Positions 24,458 through 33,308 of a DNA stretch of 64,000 nt are shown here, piece by piece. Position 1 is the stretch's first letter; each line of letters begins with the position of its first letter. The translations under genes were made by a program, and so were the position numbers. The stretch covers positions 1-64,000 of the forward strand of contig NZ_VFMS01000001.1 in assembly GCF_006715165.1 (NCBI RefSeq), read 5' to 3'. Under the pieces are notes generated by a model. It worked only from the letters and a program-made list of their open reading frames with translations, searched no databases and was not told the origin of the DNA. This DNA is from Arthrobacter sp. SLBN-122 (GTDB taxonomy: Bacteria; Actinomycetota; Actinomycetes; Actinomycetales; Micrococcaceae).

Positions 24458-27199
24458 GTGGCTGCAGGAGAAGATACCTCCCATATCCTCAGCGGGTTGA
24501 CTAACCAGCTGCCTGATCGTGATCCGGAAGAGACTGCCGAGTGGGTTGAGTCCCTGGACGCGTTGATCAGGGAACAGGGCACCGAGCGTGCCCAATACAT
24601 CATGCGGAGCCTGCTGCAGCGCGCGGGCGCGCAGAGCGTCGGGGTGCCGATGGTGACCACCACCGATTACGTGAACACGATCCCGGTGGACCAGGAAGCC
24701 GAATTCCCGGGCAACGAGGAGTACGAGCGCCGGTACCGGGCGTACATGCGGTGGAACGCCGCGGTCATGGTCCACCGGGCGCAGCGGCCCGATATCGGGG
24801 TCGGCGGGCACATCTCCACCTACGCCGGGGCCGCGACCCTGTACGAGGTCGGGTTCAACCACTTCTTCCGCGGCAAGGACCACCCCGGCGGCGGGGACCA
24901 GGTCTTCTTCCAGGGCCACGCCTCCCCCGGCATGTACGCCAGGGCGTTCATGGAAGGACGCCTGTCCGAGGAGGACCTGGACGGGTTCCGGCAGGAAAAG
25001 TCCCGCGAAGGCCACGCCCTGTCCTCCTACCCGCACCCGCGGCTGATGCCGCACTTCTGGGAATTCCCCACCGTGTCCATGGGCATCGGGCCGATGAACG
25101 CGATCTACCAGGCCCAGAACAACCGCTACCTGCACAACCGGGGCCTGAAGGACACCTCCGACCAGCAGGTCTGGGCGTTCCTGGGCGACGGCGAAATGGA
25201 CGAGCCCGAGTCCCGCGGCCTGCTCCAGCTCGCCGCGAACGAGAACCTGGACAACCTGAACTTCGTGATCAACTGCAACCTCCAGCGCCTGGACGGCCCG
25301 GTGCGCGGCAACGGCAAGATCATGCAGGAACTCGAAGCGTTCTTCCGCGGCGCGGGCTGGAACGTGATCAAGGTCGTCTGGGGCCGGGAGTGGGATGACC
25401 TGCTCACCCGCGACACCGACGGGTCCCTGGTGAAAATCATGAACGAGACCGTCGACGGGGACTACCAGACCTACAAAGCCGAATCCGGCGGGTTCGTCCG
25501 CGAACACTTCTTCGGGAAGACCCCGCAGACCAAAGACCTCGTCGCGGACCTGACCGATGACCAGATCTGGAACCTCAAACGCGGCGGCCACGACTACCGC
25601 AAGGTCTACGCCGCCTACAAGGCCGCCACCGAATTCAAGGGCAAACCCACCGTCATCCTCGCCCACACCGTCAAGGGCTACGGCCTGGGCCCGCACTTCG
25701 AGGGCCGCAACGCGACCCACCAGATGAAGAAACTGACCCAGGATGACCTGAAGAAGTTCCGCGACCACCTCCGGATCCCCGTCACCGACGAACAGATCGA
25801 GAACGACGCCTACCGGCCGCCGTACTACCACCCCGGTAACGACGCCCCGGAAATCAAGTACATGATGGAACGCCGTGCCGCCCTCGGCGGGTCCGTCCCG
25901 GAGCGCCGGAACACCCACGCCGAAATCGCCTTGCCGGACGCGAAGTCCTACGAGGTGGCCAAGCGCGGTTCGGGCAAGCAGCAGGCCGCCACCACCATGG
26001 CCTTCGTCCGGCTCCTCAAGGACCTGATGCGGGATAAGAACTTCGGCAAGCACATCGCCCCGATCATCCCCGACGAAGCCCGCACGTTCGGGATGGATGC
26101 GTTCTTCCCAACCGCGAAGATCTACAACCCCAAGGGCCAGAACTACCTGTCCGTGGACCGCGACCTGGTCCTGGCCTACAAGGAATCCCCCGCCGGGCAG
26201 CTGATCCACCCAGGCATCAACGAAGCCGGGGCCGTGGCAGCCTTCACCGCCGCCGGGACCTCCTACGCCACCCACGGCGTGCCCCTGGTCCCGGTCTACG
26301 TGTTCTACTCCATGTTCGGCTTCCAGCGCACCGGCGACGCCTTCTGGGCAGCAGCGGACCAGATGACCCGCGGCTTCATCATCGGCGCCACCGCAGGACG
26401 GACCACCCTCACCGGCGAAGGCCTCCAGCACGCCGACGGCCACTCCCCCCTGCTGGCCTCCACCAACCCCGCCGTCATCACCTACGACCCCGCCTACGGC
26501 TACGAAATCGGGCACATCATGCGCTCGGGCCTGGAACGGATGTACGGGCCGGACTCGGACGACAAGAACGTCATGTACTACCTCACGGTGTACAACGAAC
26601 CCATCGTCCAGCCCGCAGAACCGGAAAACCTCGACGTCGAAGGCGTCATCAAGGGCATCTACCTGCTCGCCCCGGCAAAGATCGACGGTCCCCGCACCCA
26701 GATCCTCGCCTCCGGCGTCTCCGTGCCCTGGGCCATCGACGCCCAACGCATCCTGGCCGATGACTGGAACGTCTCCGCCGACGTCTGGTCCGTCACCTCT
26801 TGGAACGAACTGCGCCGCGACGGACTCGCCGCCGAAGAAGAAGCCTTCCTCAACCCCGGCCAACCCGCCCGCACCCCCTTCGTCACCCAGCAACTCGAAG
26901 GCGCCACCGGCCCCATCGTCGCCGTGTCCGACTACATGAAAGCCGTCCCGGACCAGATCCGGCAATTCGTCCCCAACGAATTCGCCACCCTCGGCGCCGA
27001 CGGCTTCGGCTTCTCCGACACCCGCGCAGCAGCCCGCCGCTACTTCAAGAACGACACCCACTCCATCGTGGTACGCGCCCTCGAAATGCTGGCGCGCCGC
27101 GGCGAGGTGGACGTTGATGCGCCGGTCAAGGCGATCGAGAAGTACAAGCTGCTCAACGTCAATGCCGGCACCACCGGCAATGCCGGAGGCGAAGCCTAG
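24458..27199 (+). CDS. aceE: Pyruvate dehydrogenase E1 component, homodimeric type
   Basis: A 913-residue homodimeric E1 that decarboxylates pyruvate with thiamine diphosphate and passes acetyl to the E2 lipoyl domain. Landmarks are [20 protein letters not shown] and [20 protein letters not shown] near the N-terminus, the TPP motif [19 protein letters not shown] running on to [36 protein letters not shown], and the C-terminal [17 protein letters not shown]. The best start is the GTG at 24458, preceded by GAGAGG at six bases; a TTG two codons earlier is possible. No E2 or E3 gene lies beside it, which is normal in actinobacteria. Its product acetyl-CoA feeds the fab cluster downstream. Confidence 0.97.
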   Translation: MAAGEDTSHILSGLTNQLPDRDPEETAEWVESLDALIREQGTERAQYIMRSLLQRAGAQSVGVPMVTTTDYVNTIPVDQEAEFPGNEEYERRYRAYMRWNAAVMVHRAQRPDIGVGGHISTYAGAATLYEVGFNHFFRGKDHPGGGDQVFFQGHASPGMYARAFMEGRLSEEDLDGFRQEKSREGHALSSYPHPRLMPHFWEFPTVSMGIGPMNAIYQAQNNRYLHNRGLKDTSDQQVWAFLGDGEMDEPESRGLLQLAANENLDNLNFVINCNLQRLDGPVRGNGKIMQELEAFFRGAGWNVIKVVWGREWDDLLTRDTDGSLVKIMNETVDGDYQTYKAESGGFVREHFFGKTPQTKDLVADLTDDQIWNLKRGGHDYRKVYAAYKAATEFKGKPTVILAHTVKGYGLGPHFEGRNATHQMKKLTQDDLKKFRDHLRIPVTDEQIENDAYRPPYYHPGNDAPEIKYMMERRAALGGSVPERRNTHAEIALPDAKSYEVAKRGSGKQQAATTMAFVRLLKDLMRDKNFGKHIAPIIPDEARTFGMDAFFPTAKIYNPKGQNYLSVDRDLVLAYKESPAGQLIHPGINEAGAVAAFTAAGTSYATHGVPLVPVYVFYSMFGFQRTGDAFWAAADQMTRGFIIGATAGRTTLTGEGLQHADGHSPLLASTNPAVITYDPAYGYEIGHIMRSGLERMYGPDSDDKNVMYYLTVYNEPIVQPAEPENLDVEGVIKGIYLLAPAKIDGPRTQILASGVSVPWAIDAQRILADDWNVSADVWSVTSWNELRRDGLAAEEEAFLNPGQPARTPFVTQQLEGATGPIVAVSDYMKAVPDQIRQFVPNEFATLGADGFGFSDTRAAARRYFKNDTHSIVVRALEMLARRGEVDVDAPVKAIEKYKLLNVNAGTTGNAGGEA

Positions 27200-27240
27200 G
27201 CCTTTCGGGCTGTAAAGCAGGACCCAGCCAGCAGCATCAC

Positions 27241-27281
27241 ACGACGGCGGCCCCCACCCATTCGGTGGGGGCCGCCGTCGT
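27241..27281 (+). terminator. Strong hairpin after aceE
   Basis: A perfect 18-bp stem, ACGACGGCGGCCCCCACC pairing with its complement across loop CATTC, lies 42 bases after the aceE stop. No T-run follows, so termination may be weak or the hairpin may act to stabilise the 3' end. Confidence 0.6.
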
Positions 27282-27339
27282 CCTGTCAGGGACGGGTGGG
27301 ACCGGGGGGCAGAACTAGTTGTGATCCGCGACAAGGCGG

Positions 27340-27358
27340 ATTGTAGCCTTCGCACAAA
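27340..27358. promoter_or_regulatory. Candidate FasR site upstream of fasR
   Basis: ATTGTAGCCTTCGCACAAA matches the motif upstream of fabD at 28642-28660 in 15 of 19 positions. It ends 23 bases before the fasR -10 element, where an activator would touch RNA polymerase. Binding by FasR is inferred. Confidence 0.5.
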
Positions 27359-27381
27359 TGGAGCTTGCGTGACCGTGGCCG

Positions 27382-27387
27382 TATGCT
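27382..27387 (+). promoter_or_regulatory. -10 element of a probable leaderless promoter
   Basis: TATGCT ends six bases before the ATG of fasR at 27394, with no Shine-Dalgarno. Confidence 0.5.
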
Positions 27388-27393
27388 CAAAGA

Positions 27394-28638
27394 ATGCCAG
27401 CACCAGCCAGCCCGTCTGCCAAGCGAAAACCGACCCCGCCAAAGGTCACGCCGGAGAAGTCCGAAACCCTCAAGCAGCTCCGCGCAAACGTCGGCCAACT
27501 CTCCACCAGCACCATGCGCAAGCTGGAGCAGTCGCTGCCCTGGTACAGCCGGCTCAGCGCTGATGAGCGATCGGCACTGGGCATGGTGGCCCAGAACGGT
27601 ATCGCCGCCTTCGTTACTTGGTACGAGCGGCCGAGCTCGCCGTCGTGGATCCTCACGGATGTATTCGGGACAGCGCCCACGGAACTGACCCGTTCGATCA
27701 GCCTTCAAAAGGCGTTGCAGCTGATCAGGATCGTGGTGGAGGTGGTGGAAGACCAGGTACCTGTCATCGCGCCAGAAGCCGACCAGCCATCCCTGCGCGA
27801 GGCTGTCCTGCGATACTCACGGGAAGTGGCCTTTGCCGCCGCGGACGTCTATGCACGCGCTGCCGAATCCCGTGGTTCCTGGGATACCCGCCTGGAAGCG
27901 TTGATTGTTGACGCGATCCTGCGGGGCGAAAACACTGACGCCCTGCGCTCACGGATCGCAGCGCTTGGCTGGAAGGCACAGGAGCGCTTCACCGTGATGG
28001 TGGGGAACTCGCCGTCCGAACCCAGCGCCAGCTATGTCAGCGAACTGAGGCGGATGGCCGGGCGCTACGCCGAGGATGCACTGGTGGGGATCCAGGGCGA
28101 CCGCCTGATCCTCATCCTTGGCGGTGTGCAGGACCGCGAAACGGCGTATGTGAAGCTGAGCGACATGTTCGCCCCCGGCCCCGTGGTGTACGGCCCCGAA
28201 GCCAGCTCGCTCCTGGAAGCCAGCAGTTCTGCCCAATCCGCCTTTGCCGGACTGACGGCAGCCCGCGCCTGGCCCTCCGCCCCGCGGCCGGTGGCCGCCG
28301 ACGACCTGCTGCCGGAACGGGTTATTTCCGGCGATGACGCGGCCCGCCGCTCACTTGTGAAAAACATTTACCGGCCGCTCCTGGCAGCATCCAACGGCCT
28401 GGTGGAAACGCTTGGAACCTACCTTGAGCTGGGACATTCGCTTGAGGCCACGGCGCGCGAACTCTTCGTCCACGCCAACACCGTGCGCTACCGGTTGAAG
28501 CGGGTCTGCGACGTCACGGGCTGGGACCCGCTGCTGCCGAGGGAGGCATTCGTGCTGCAGGCCGCGCTGGTGGTGGGCCGCCTCTCGGCCCCGCCGAAGG
28601 TCGCCACGGAGCGGCAGGCGTCCCGTAACCAGCCGTGA
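27394..28638 (+). CDS. fasR: FasR-type transcriptional regulator of fatty acid synthesis (PucR family)
   Basis: A 414-residue PucR/CdaR-type regulator. After a basic Pro-rich N-terminus comes a helical domain (LEQSLPWYSRLSADERSALG), a degenerate GGDEF-like middle, and a C-terminal HTH_30 domain at about 338-382 (LVETLGTYLELGHSLEATAR, then ANTVRYRLKRVCDVTGWDP). The position immediately upstream of fabD-fabH-acpP-fabF matches Streptomyces FasR, which is known to activate that operon. A shared 19-bp motif before fasR and before fabD suggests autoregulation and control of the fab genes. The ATG at 27394 has no ribosome site and a -10 element six bases upstream. Confidence 0.9.
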   Translation: MPAPASPSAKRKPTPPKVTPEKSETLKQLRANVGQLSTSTMRKLEQSLPWYSRLSADERSALGMVAQNGIAAFVTWYERPSSPSWILTDVFGTAPTELTRSISLQKALQLIRIVVEVVEDQVPVIAPEADQPSLREAVLRYSREVAFAAADVYARAAESRGSWDTRLEALIVDAILRGENTDALRSRIAALGWKAQERFTVMVGNSPSEPSASYVSELRRMAGRYAEDALVGIQGDRLILILGGVQDRETAYVKLSDMFAPGPVVYGPEASSLLEASSSAQSAFAGLTAARAWPSAPRPVAADDLLPERVISGDDAARRSLVKNIYRPLLAASNGLVETLGTYLELGHSLEATARELFVHANTVRYRLKRVCDVTGWDPLLPREAFVLQAALVVGRLSAPPKVATERQASRNQP

Positions 28639-28641
28639 GGC

Positions 28642-28660
28642 ATTGTAGACTTCCTACAAC
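28642..28660. promoter_or_regulatory. Candidate FasR operator upstream of fabD
   Basis: ATTGTAGACTTCCTACAAC contains the inverted repeat TTGTAG-N5-CTACAA, 67 bases upstream of the fabD GTG and directly after the fasR stop. A related copy precedes fasR at 27340. A possible fabD promoter lies downstream (GAAACA at 28685, 17-bp spacer, TAATTT at 28708). Confidence 0.55.
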
Positions 28661-28726
28661 CTGACCCCGTGAGCTTGGTGCGGTGAAACACCGCTGGATC
28701 ACACAGTAATTTGGAAAGCTGGTTAC

Positions 28727-29656
28727 GTGCTTGCAATAGTCTGCCCTGGACAGGGCTCACAGACCCCGGGTTTTCTGGCCCCCTGGCTGGAACTTCCCTC
28801 GGTGGCAGGCCAGCTGGCCTCCCTGAGCGACATCGCAGGCATTGACCTGATCGCCCATGGGACCACCTCCGATGAGGAAACCATCAAGGACACTGCCGTG
28901 GCGCAGCCCCTGATCGTTGCCGCGGGCCTGGTCACCGCCGCCTCCCTCTTCGACGTCGAACTCAACTCCCTGCCCGTGATCCTCGCGGGCCACTCCGTGG
29001 GTGAGATTACTGCTTCCGCCCTTTCCGGAGTGCTCACGGAGCAGGAAGCCATGACCTTCGTCCGCGAACGTGCCAACAGCATGGCCGCCGCGGCCGCCGT
29101 CACCCCCACCGGCATGAGCGCCGTGGTGGGCGGCGACCCCGCCGAGGTGCTGGCTGCCATCGAGGCCGCCGGCGCTGCACCTGCCAATGTCAATGGTGCC
29201 GGGCAGACAGTCGCGGCCGGAACCTTTGACCAGTTGAAGGCCCTGGCCGACAACCCGCCCGCCAAGGCGCGCGTCATCCCGCTCAAGGTGGCCGGCGCCT
29301 TCCACACCAGCCACATGTCGCCCGCCGTCAGCGCGCTGGAGAAACTGAAGCCGCAGCTGAACCCGGTGGCGCCCAAGGTGCCCCTGCTGTCGAATTTCGA
29401 CGGCGGCGAAGTCACCGACGGCGATGCCGCCGTCGAAAGCCTGATCGCACAGGTGTCCCGGCCCGTCCGGTGGGACCTCTGCATGGAAACCATGGTCAAC
29501 CGCGGTGTTACCGGCGTGATTGAACTCGCCCCCGCCGGCACGCTGGCCGGGCTGGCCAAGCGCGGCATGCCCGGCGTCAAGACCGTCGCGGTCAAGACCC
29601 CCGATGATCTCTCCGCCGCACTGGCACTCTTTGCAGAACTGGAGGGCAACGCATGA
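28727..29656 (+). CDS. fabD: Malonyl-CoA:ACP transacylase
   Basis: A 309-residue FabD that moves malonyl from CoA to acyl carrier protein for type II fatty acid synthesis. The N-terminal VCPGQGSQTPGF is typical. The nucleophile elbow AGHSVGEITA holds catalytic Ser90, and the His partner is in GAFHTSHM (His193). Start is the GTG at 28727, eight bases after GGAAAG. The gene opens the fabD-fabH-acpP-fabF operon; its stop overlaps the fabH start (ATGA), implying coupled translation. A candidate FasR site lies in the 88-base gap after fasR. Confidence 0.96.
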   Translation: MLAIVCPGQGSQTPGFLAPWLELPSVAGQLASLSDIAGIDLIAHGTTSDEETIKDTAVAQPLIVAAGLVTAASLFDVELNSLPVILAGHSVGEITASALSGVLTEQEAMTFVRERANSMAAAAAVTPTGMSAVVGGDPAEVLAAIEAAGAAPANVNGAGQTVAAGTFDQLKALADNPPAKARVIPLKVAGAFHTSHMSPAVSALEKLKPQLNPVAPKVPLLSNFDGGEVTDGDAAVESLIAQVSRPVRWDLCMETMVNRGVTGVIELAPAGTLAGLAKRGMPGVKTVAVKTPDDLSAALALFAELEGNA

Positions 29657-30714
29657 GCGTTCCCACGCTGAAACAGGTTCCGGTCCAGGAGCACAGCCGC
29701 ATCCTTGGCCTGGGCGCTTACCGGCCCGACGTCATCGTCACCAATGAGGATGTCTGCCAATGGATCGATTCCTCGGACGAGTGGATCCGCCAGCGCACCG
29801 GCATCATCACCCGCCACCGTGCGGCCGCCGACGTCAGCGTGATCGACATGGCAGAGGGCGCCGCCAGGGAAGCCATGGAGAAGGCCGGTATTGAGGCCTC
29901 CCAGCTCGGGGCAGTCATTGTTTCCACCGTGACCCACCCCTACGCCACCCCTTCCGCCGCTGCCAGCCTGGCCGACCGGATCGGCGCCACGCCCGCTCCT
30001 GCCTTTGATATTTCCGCCGCCTGCGCCGGTTACTGCTACGGAATTGCACAGGCCGACGCCCTGGTCCGTTCCGGCACCGCAAAGTATGTCCTGGTGGTTG
30101 GTGCCGAAAAGCTTTCCGACGTCATCGACAACCGGGAACGCACCATCTCCTTCCTGCTCGGTGACGGTGCAGGCGCCGTCGTCATCGGCCCTTCCGACAC
30201 CCCGGGTATCGCCCCGTCCGTGTGGGGCTCCGACGGCAGCAAGTGGGACGCCATCGGCATGACCCGCTCCCTGCTTGACGTCCGCGACCTCGGCCTGGCC
30301 GCCCGGCAGTCCGATTCCACCGGGGACCTGGCCCTCCTGGAAGAGGCACAGGAGCTGTACCCCACCCTCCGGCAGGACGGCCAGACGGTGTTCCGCTGGG
30401 CCGTGTGGGAAATGGCCAAGGTTGCCCAGCAGGCGCTCGATGCTGCCGGCATTGAGGCTGAGGACCTGGTTGCGTTCATCCCCCACCAGGCCAACATGCG
30501 CATCATCGACGAGATGGTGAAGAAGCTGAAGCTGCCGGAGACGGTTACAGTGGCACGGGACATTGCCGAAGCCGGCAACACCTCCGCTGCCTCCATCCCG
30601 CTGGCAACGCACCGGCTCCTGCAGGAGAACCCGGAGCTGAGCGGCGGCCTGGCCCTGCAGATCGGTTTCGGTGCCGGGCTGGTCTTCGGCGCACAGGTAA
30701 TTGTCCTTCCCTAG
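29653..30714 (+). CDS. fabH: 3-oxoacyl-ACP synthase III (KAS III)
   Basis: A 353-residue thiolase-fold enzyme that condenses an acyl-CoA primer with malonyl-ACP. The triad is intact: Cys124 in ISAACAGYC, His278 in FIPHQANMR and Asn309 in EAGNTSAAS. Micrococcaceae use branched primers from valine, leucine and isoleucine, so this enzyme probably sets the iso/anteiso pattern of membrane lipids (family knowledge). It overlaps fabD by four bases. Two small hairpins occupy the gap before acpP, which may adjust relative expression. Confidence 0.96.
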   Translation: MSVPTLKQVPVQEHSRILGLGAYRPDVIVTNEDVCQWIDSSDEWIRQRTGIITRHRAAADVSVIDMAEGAAREAMEKAGIEASQLGAVIVSTVTHPYATPSAAASLADRIGATPAPAFDISAACAGYCYGIAQADALVRSGTAKYVLVVGAEKLSDVIDNRERTISFLLGDGAGAVVIGPSDTPGIAPSVWGSDGSKWDAIGMTRSLLDVRDLGLAARQSDSTGDLALLEEAQELYPTLRQDGQTVFRWAVWEMAKVAQQALDAAGIEAEDLVAFIPHQANMRIIDEMVKKLKLPETVTVARDIAEAGNTSAASIPLATHRLLQENPELSGGLALQIGFGAGLVFGAQVIVLP

Positions 30715-30723
30715 ATACGCCCA

Positions 30724-30768
30724 AGGGCCGCAACCGCGGCCCTGACCGTTTCCGGCAGCCCCTGCCGG
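30724..30768 (+). other. Tandem hairpins between fabH and acpP
   Basis: AGGGCCGC/GCGGCCCT (30724-30743, 4-nt loop) and CCGGCAG/CTGCCGG (30752-30768, 3-nt loop) sit side by side in the 77-base gap. There is no T-run, so they look like RNA-processing or stability elements rather than terminators. Confidence 0.4.
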
Positions 30769-30791
30769 CAATACAAGAAAAGGAGCCACCA

Positions 30792-31037
30792 ATGGCTAGC
30801 AACGAAGAGATCCTGTCCGGGTTGGCTGAAATCGTCAACGAGGAAACCGGCCTGGCCCCCGAGGCCGTGGAGCTGGACAAGTCCTTCACCGAGGACCTGG
30901 ACATCGACTCCATCTCCATGATGACCATCGTGGTCAACGCCGAAGAGAAGTTCGGCGTCCGCATTCCGGACGAAGAGGTCAAGAACCTGAAGACCGTCGG
31001 CGACGCCGTCAGCTTCATCGCCGGAGCACAGGCCTAG
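30792..31037 (+). CDS. acpP: Acyl carrier protein
   Basis: An 81-residue acidic four-helix carrier. The 4'-phosphopantetheine attachment Ser40 is in EDLDIDSISMMTIV, a DIDS variant of the usual DSL motif. Length and charge are typical. It holds growing acyl chains for FabD, FabH and FabF. An AGGAG ribosome site lies six bases before the ATG (AAAAGGAGCCACCA). A 14-bp hairpin just downstream may allow acpP mRNA to accumulate above that of fabF, consistent with the large excess of carrier protein that cells need. Confidence 0.96.
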   Translation: MASNEEILSGLAEIVNEETGLAPEAVELDKSFTEDLDIDSISMMTIVVNAEEKFGVRIPDEEVKNLKTVGDAVSFIAGAQA

Positions 31038-31069
31038 CCACAGGCTTCTCGCCGTCCCACGGCTTGGCA

Positions 31070-31104
31070 GGGCTGCCGGTCCGGACTGACCGGACCGGCA
31101 GCCC
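31070..31104 (+). other. Strong hairpin between acpP and fabF
   Basis: GGGCTGCCGGTCCG (31070-31083) pairs perfectly with CGGACCGGCAGCCC (31091-31104) across a 7-nt loop. There is no following T-run. It could partially terminate or protect the acpP 3' end in the 178-base acpP-fabF gap. Confidence 0.55.
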
Positions 31105-31215
31105 GCCGCATTTATCCGGCACAGCACCCCCCAACCGGGACTGGCCGATCAACAAACTGTGCGGGACCCTGCGACATCCGCAGGCGGATACCCCCACCGA
31201 CGAAAGAGTGATCCC

Positions 31216-32451
31216 ATGACACGCAAAGTAGTCATTACCGGTCTGGGTGCCACCACGCCCATCGGCGGCGACGTGCCCACAATGTGGAACAACGCCCTCA
31301 AAGGGGTCTCCGGTGCCCGCACCCTGGAGGACGACTGGGTAGCCAAGTACGAACTCCCCGTCCACTTCGCCGCCCGGTGCAGCACACCGGCCCTTGAGGT
31401 CCTCAGCCGCGTTGAGGCCAAGCGGATGGATCCCTCCACGCAGTTCGGCGTCATCGCCGCCCGTGAAGCATGGGCGGACTCCGGCATCACCGAATTCGAC
31501 CAGGACCGGCTGGCGGTTGCCTTTGCCACCGGCATTGGCGGCGTCTGGACGCTGCTGGACGCCTGGGACACCCTGAAGGAAAAGGGTCCCCGCCGGGTCC
31601 TTCCCATGACGGTGCCCATGCTTATGCCCAATGGTGTTGCCGCGGCCGTCAGCCTGGACCTCGGCGCCCGTGCCGGCGCCCATACCCCGGTGTCCGCCTG
31701 CGCATCAGGCACGGAGGCCATGCACCTCGGCCTGGAGCTCATCCGCTCAGGCAAGGCAGACGTGGTCATGTGCGGCGGCGCCGAGGCTGCCATCCACCCC
31801 ATGCCCCTGGCGGCCTTTGCCTCGATGCAGGCACTGTCCCGCCGGAATGACGAACCCGAGCGCGCCTCACGCCCGTACGACACCGCCCGCGACGGCTTCG
31901 TCATGGGCGAAGGCGCCGGCGCGCTGGTGCTCGAGGCCGAGGAACACGCACTGGCCCGCGGAGCCCGCATCTATGCCGAGCTCGCCGGTACCTCCGTCAC
32001 TGCCGACGCGTACCACATCACCGCCCCGGACCCCGAGGGCCTTGGCGCCACCCGCGCCCTGAAGGCGGCGATGTTCGACGGCCGGATCCAGGCTGAGGAC
32101 GTGGTGCACGTCAACGCCCACGCCACCTCCACGCCCGTGGGCGACAAGCCTGAATACACGGCCCTGCGTGCCGCCCTTGGCGCCCATGTGGACAACGTGG
32201 CAGTCTCCGCCACCAAGTCGCAGATGGGCCACCTCCTGGGTGCTTCCGGCGCGGTTGAGGCCGTCCTCACCGTGCTGGCCGTCCATGAGCGGAAGGCGCC
32301 GGTCACCATCAACCTGGAAAACCAGGACCCGGAGATCCCGCTCGACGTGGTCACCTCCGCCCGTGACCTCCCTGCCGGAAGCATCGTGGCACTGAGCAAC
32401 TCGTTCGGTTTCGGCGGCCACAACGCCGTCGTGGCCATCCGCAGCATCTAG
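31216..32451 (+). CDS. fabF: 3-oxoacyl-ACP synthase II (KAS II)
   Basis: A 411-residue elongating condensing enzyme. The Cys-His-His triad is present: Cys162 in VSACASGTEAM, His302 in VNAHATSTPVGD and His339 in KSQMGHLLGASG; the C-terminal NSFGFGGHNA loop is intact. It extends acyl-ACP with malonyl-ACP. I start at the ATG at 31216 (MTRKVVITGLGATTP), eight bases after GAAAGAG; the frame opens earlier, at 31159, but that stretch lacks homology. It is the last fab gene, ended by a strong terminator at 32483. Confidence 0.96.
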   Translation: MTRKVVITGLGATTPIGGDVPTMWNNALKGVSGARTLEDDWVAKYELPVHFAARCSTPALEVLSRVEAKRMDPSTQFGVIAAREAWADSGITEFDQDRLAVAFATGIGGVWTLLDAWDTLKEKGPRRVLPMTVPMLMPNGVAAAVSLDLGARAGAHTPVSACASGTEAMHLGLELIRSGKADVVMCGGAEAAIHPMPLAAFASMQALSRRNDEPERASRPYDTARDGFVMGEGAGALVLEAEEHALARGARIYAELAGTSVTADAYHITAPDPEGLGATRALKAAMFDGRIQAEDVVHVNAHATSTPVGDKPEYTALRAALGAHVDNVAVSATKSQMGHLLGASGAVEAVLTVLAVHERKAPVTINLENQDPEIPLDVVTSARDLPAGSIVALSNSFGFGGHNAVVAIRSI

Positions 32452-32482
32452 GCCTGGCCCGGGGAACCACCCGGAATGGCAA

Positions 32483-32516
32483 AGGAGGCCCCGCCGCCAG
32501 GCGGGGCCTCCTTTTT
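32483..32516. terminator. Bidirectional terminator after fabF
   Basis: AGGAGGCCCCGCC (32483-32495) pairs perfectly with GGCGGGGCCTCCT (32500-32512), followed by five T on the plus strand and AAA on the other side. It separates the fab operon from the convergent DUF3145 gene. Confidence 0.9.
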
Positions 32517-32566
32517 GCGCTATGGAGGTGATGTGGTTTCGTCGCGGTGGGAACGGACGACGGCGG

Positions 32567-33070
32567 TCAGCCCACCTGGTGGAGCCAGCGGACAGGAGCG
32601 CCTTCAGCAGCGTGGCGGAACGGCTCAAGTTCTTCGTCCCAGGCCTCACCCAGGGCAAGGGACAGCTCGTGGTAGACGGCGGCAGGGTCACCGGCTCCGG
32701 ATTCGTAGGCATACCGGATGCGGTCCTCGGACACCATGATGTTGCCGTGGACATCCGTGACGGCATGGAAAATTCCCAGTTCGGGGGTGTGCGACCAGCG
32801 GCCGCCATCCACACCCTGGCTGGGCTCCTCCGTCACCTCATACCGGAGATGCGCCCAGCCACGGAGGCAGGACGCCAGTTTTGCTCCCGTGCCGGGGGCT
32901 CCGGTCCAGGACAACTCCGCCCGGAACATTCCGGGCGCAGCAGGCTGTGGGGTCCACTCAAGGTCCGTCCGCTTGTCCACGACGGCGCCGACTGCCCACT
33001 CAACGTGGGGGCACAGCGCCGTAGGGGCCGAGTGAACGAACAGCACACCGCGGGTCATTGCAACAGACAT
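32567..33070 (-). CDS. DUF3145 domain-containing protein
   Basis: A 167-residue protein of the actinobacterial DUF3145 family, function unknown. It begins MSVAMTRGVLFVHSAPTALC and has HVEWAVGAVVDKRTDLEW, CLRGWAHLRYEVTEEPS, FHAVTDVHGNIMVSEDRIRY and a C-terminal PFRHAAEGAPVRWLHQVG. I choose the ATG at 33070 because GGAGG lies six bases upstream; the ATG at 33082 is too close to that site. The family is often found beside fab genes in actinobacteria, here convergent with fabF, hinting at a link with lipid metabolism (inference). Confidence 0.88.
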   Translation of the reverse strand: MSVAMTRGVLFVHSAPTALCPHVEWAVGAVVDKRTDLEWTPQPAAPGMFRAELSWTGAPGTGAKLASCLRGWAHLRYEVTEEPSQGVDGGRWSHTPELGIFHAVTDVHGNIMVSEDRIRYAYESGAGDPAAVYHELSLALGEAWDEELEPFRHAAEGAPVRWLHQVG

Positions 33071-33200
33071 TCCATCCTCCATAGCTCTAGGTACGTCTTC
33101 CCCAACGACCTCTGCCTGGATGGAACTGCCGTGCCTGCACTGCGGCGTGGTTCCCTGCCTGTATTCAGATGTATCAGATTAAGCTGTGTCCGGGCTCGCC

Positions 33201-33235
33201 GTGCGGTTCGAGGCCTTGTGAGCTTCAAGCCGCAC
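33201..33235. other. Long imperfect hairpin downstream of xerC
   Basis: GTGCGGTTCGAGGC pairs with GCTTCAAGCCGCAC in 11 of 14 positions. It lies 74 bases after the xerC stop, with no T-run on that strand. It may mark the 3' end of the dprA-xerC transcript. Confidence 0.35.
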
Positions 33236-33308
33236 TTGAAAGTTGCCGGACGTGACTCTTATTGTGCCGTACCCCATGGAATTACGCCAGTGCGATTAGC
33301 AGGTCGAA

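Noticed and set aside
24146..27442. A 1098-codon frame antisense to aceE
   Set aside because: It mirrors the third-position GC bias of aceE on the opposite strand. It reads as Gly/Val/Asp/His-rich low-complexity sequence with no domain, while the sense frame is a full pyruvate dehydrogenase E1.
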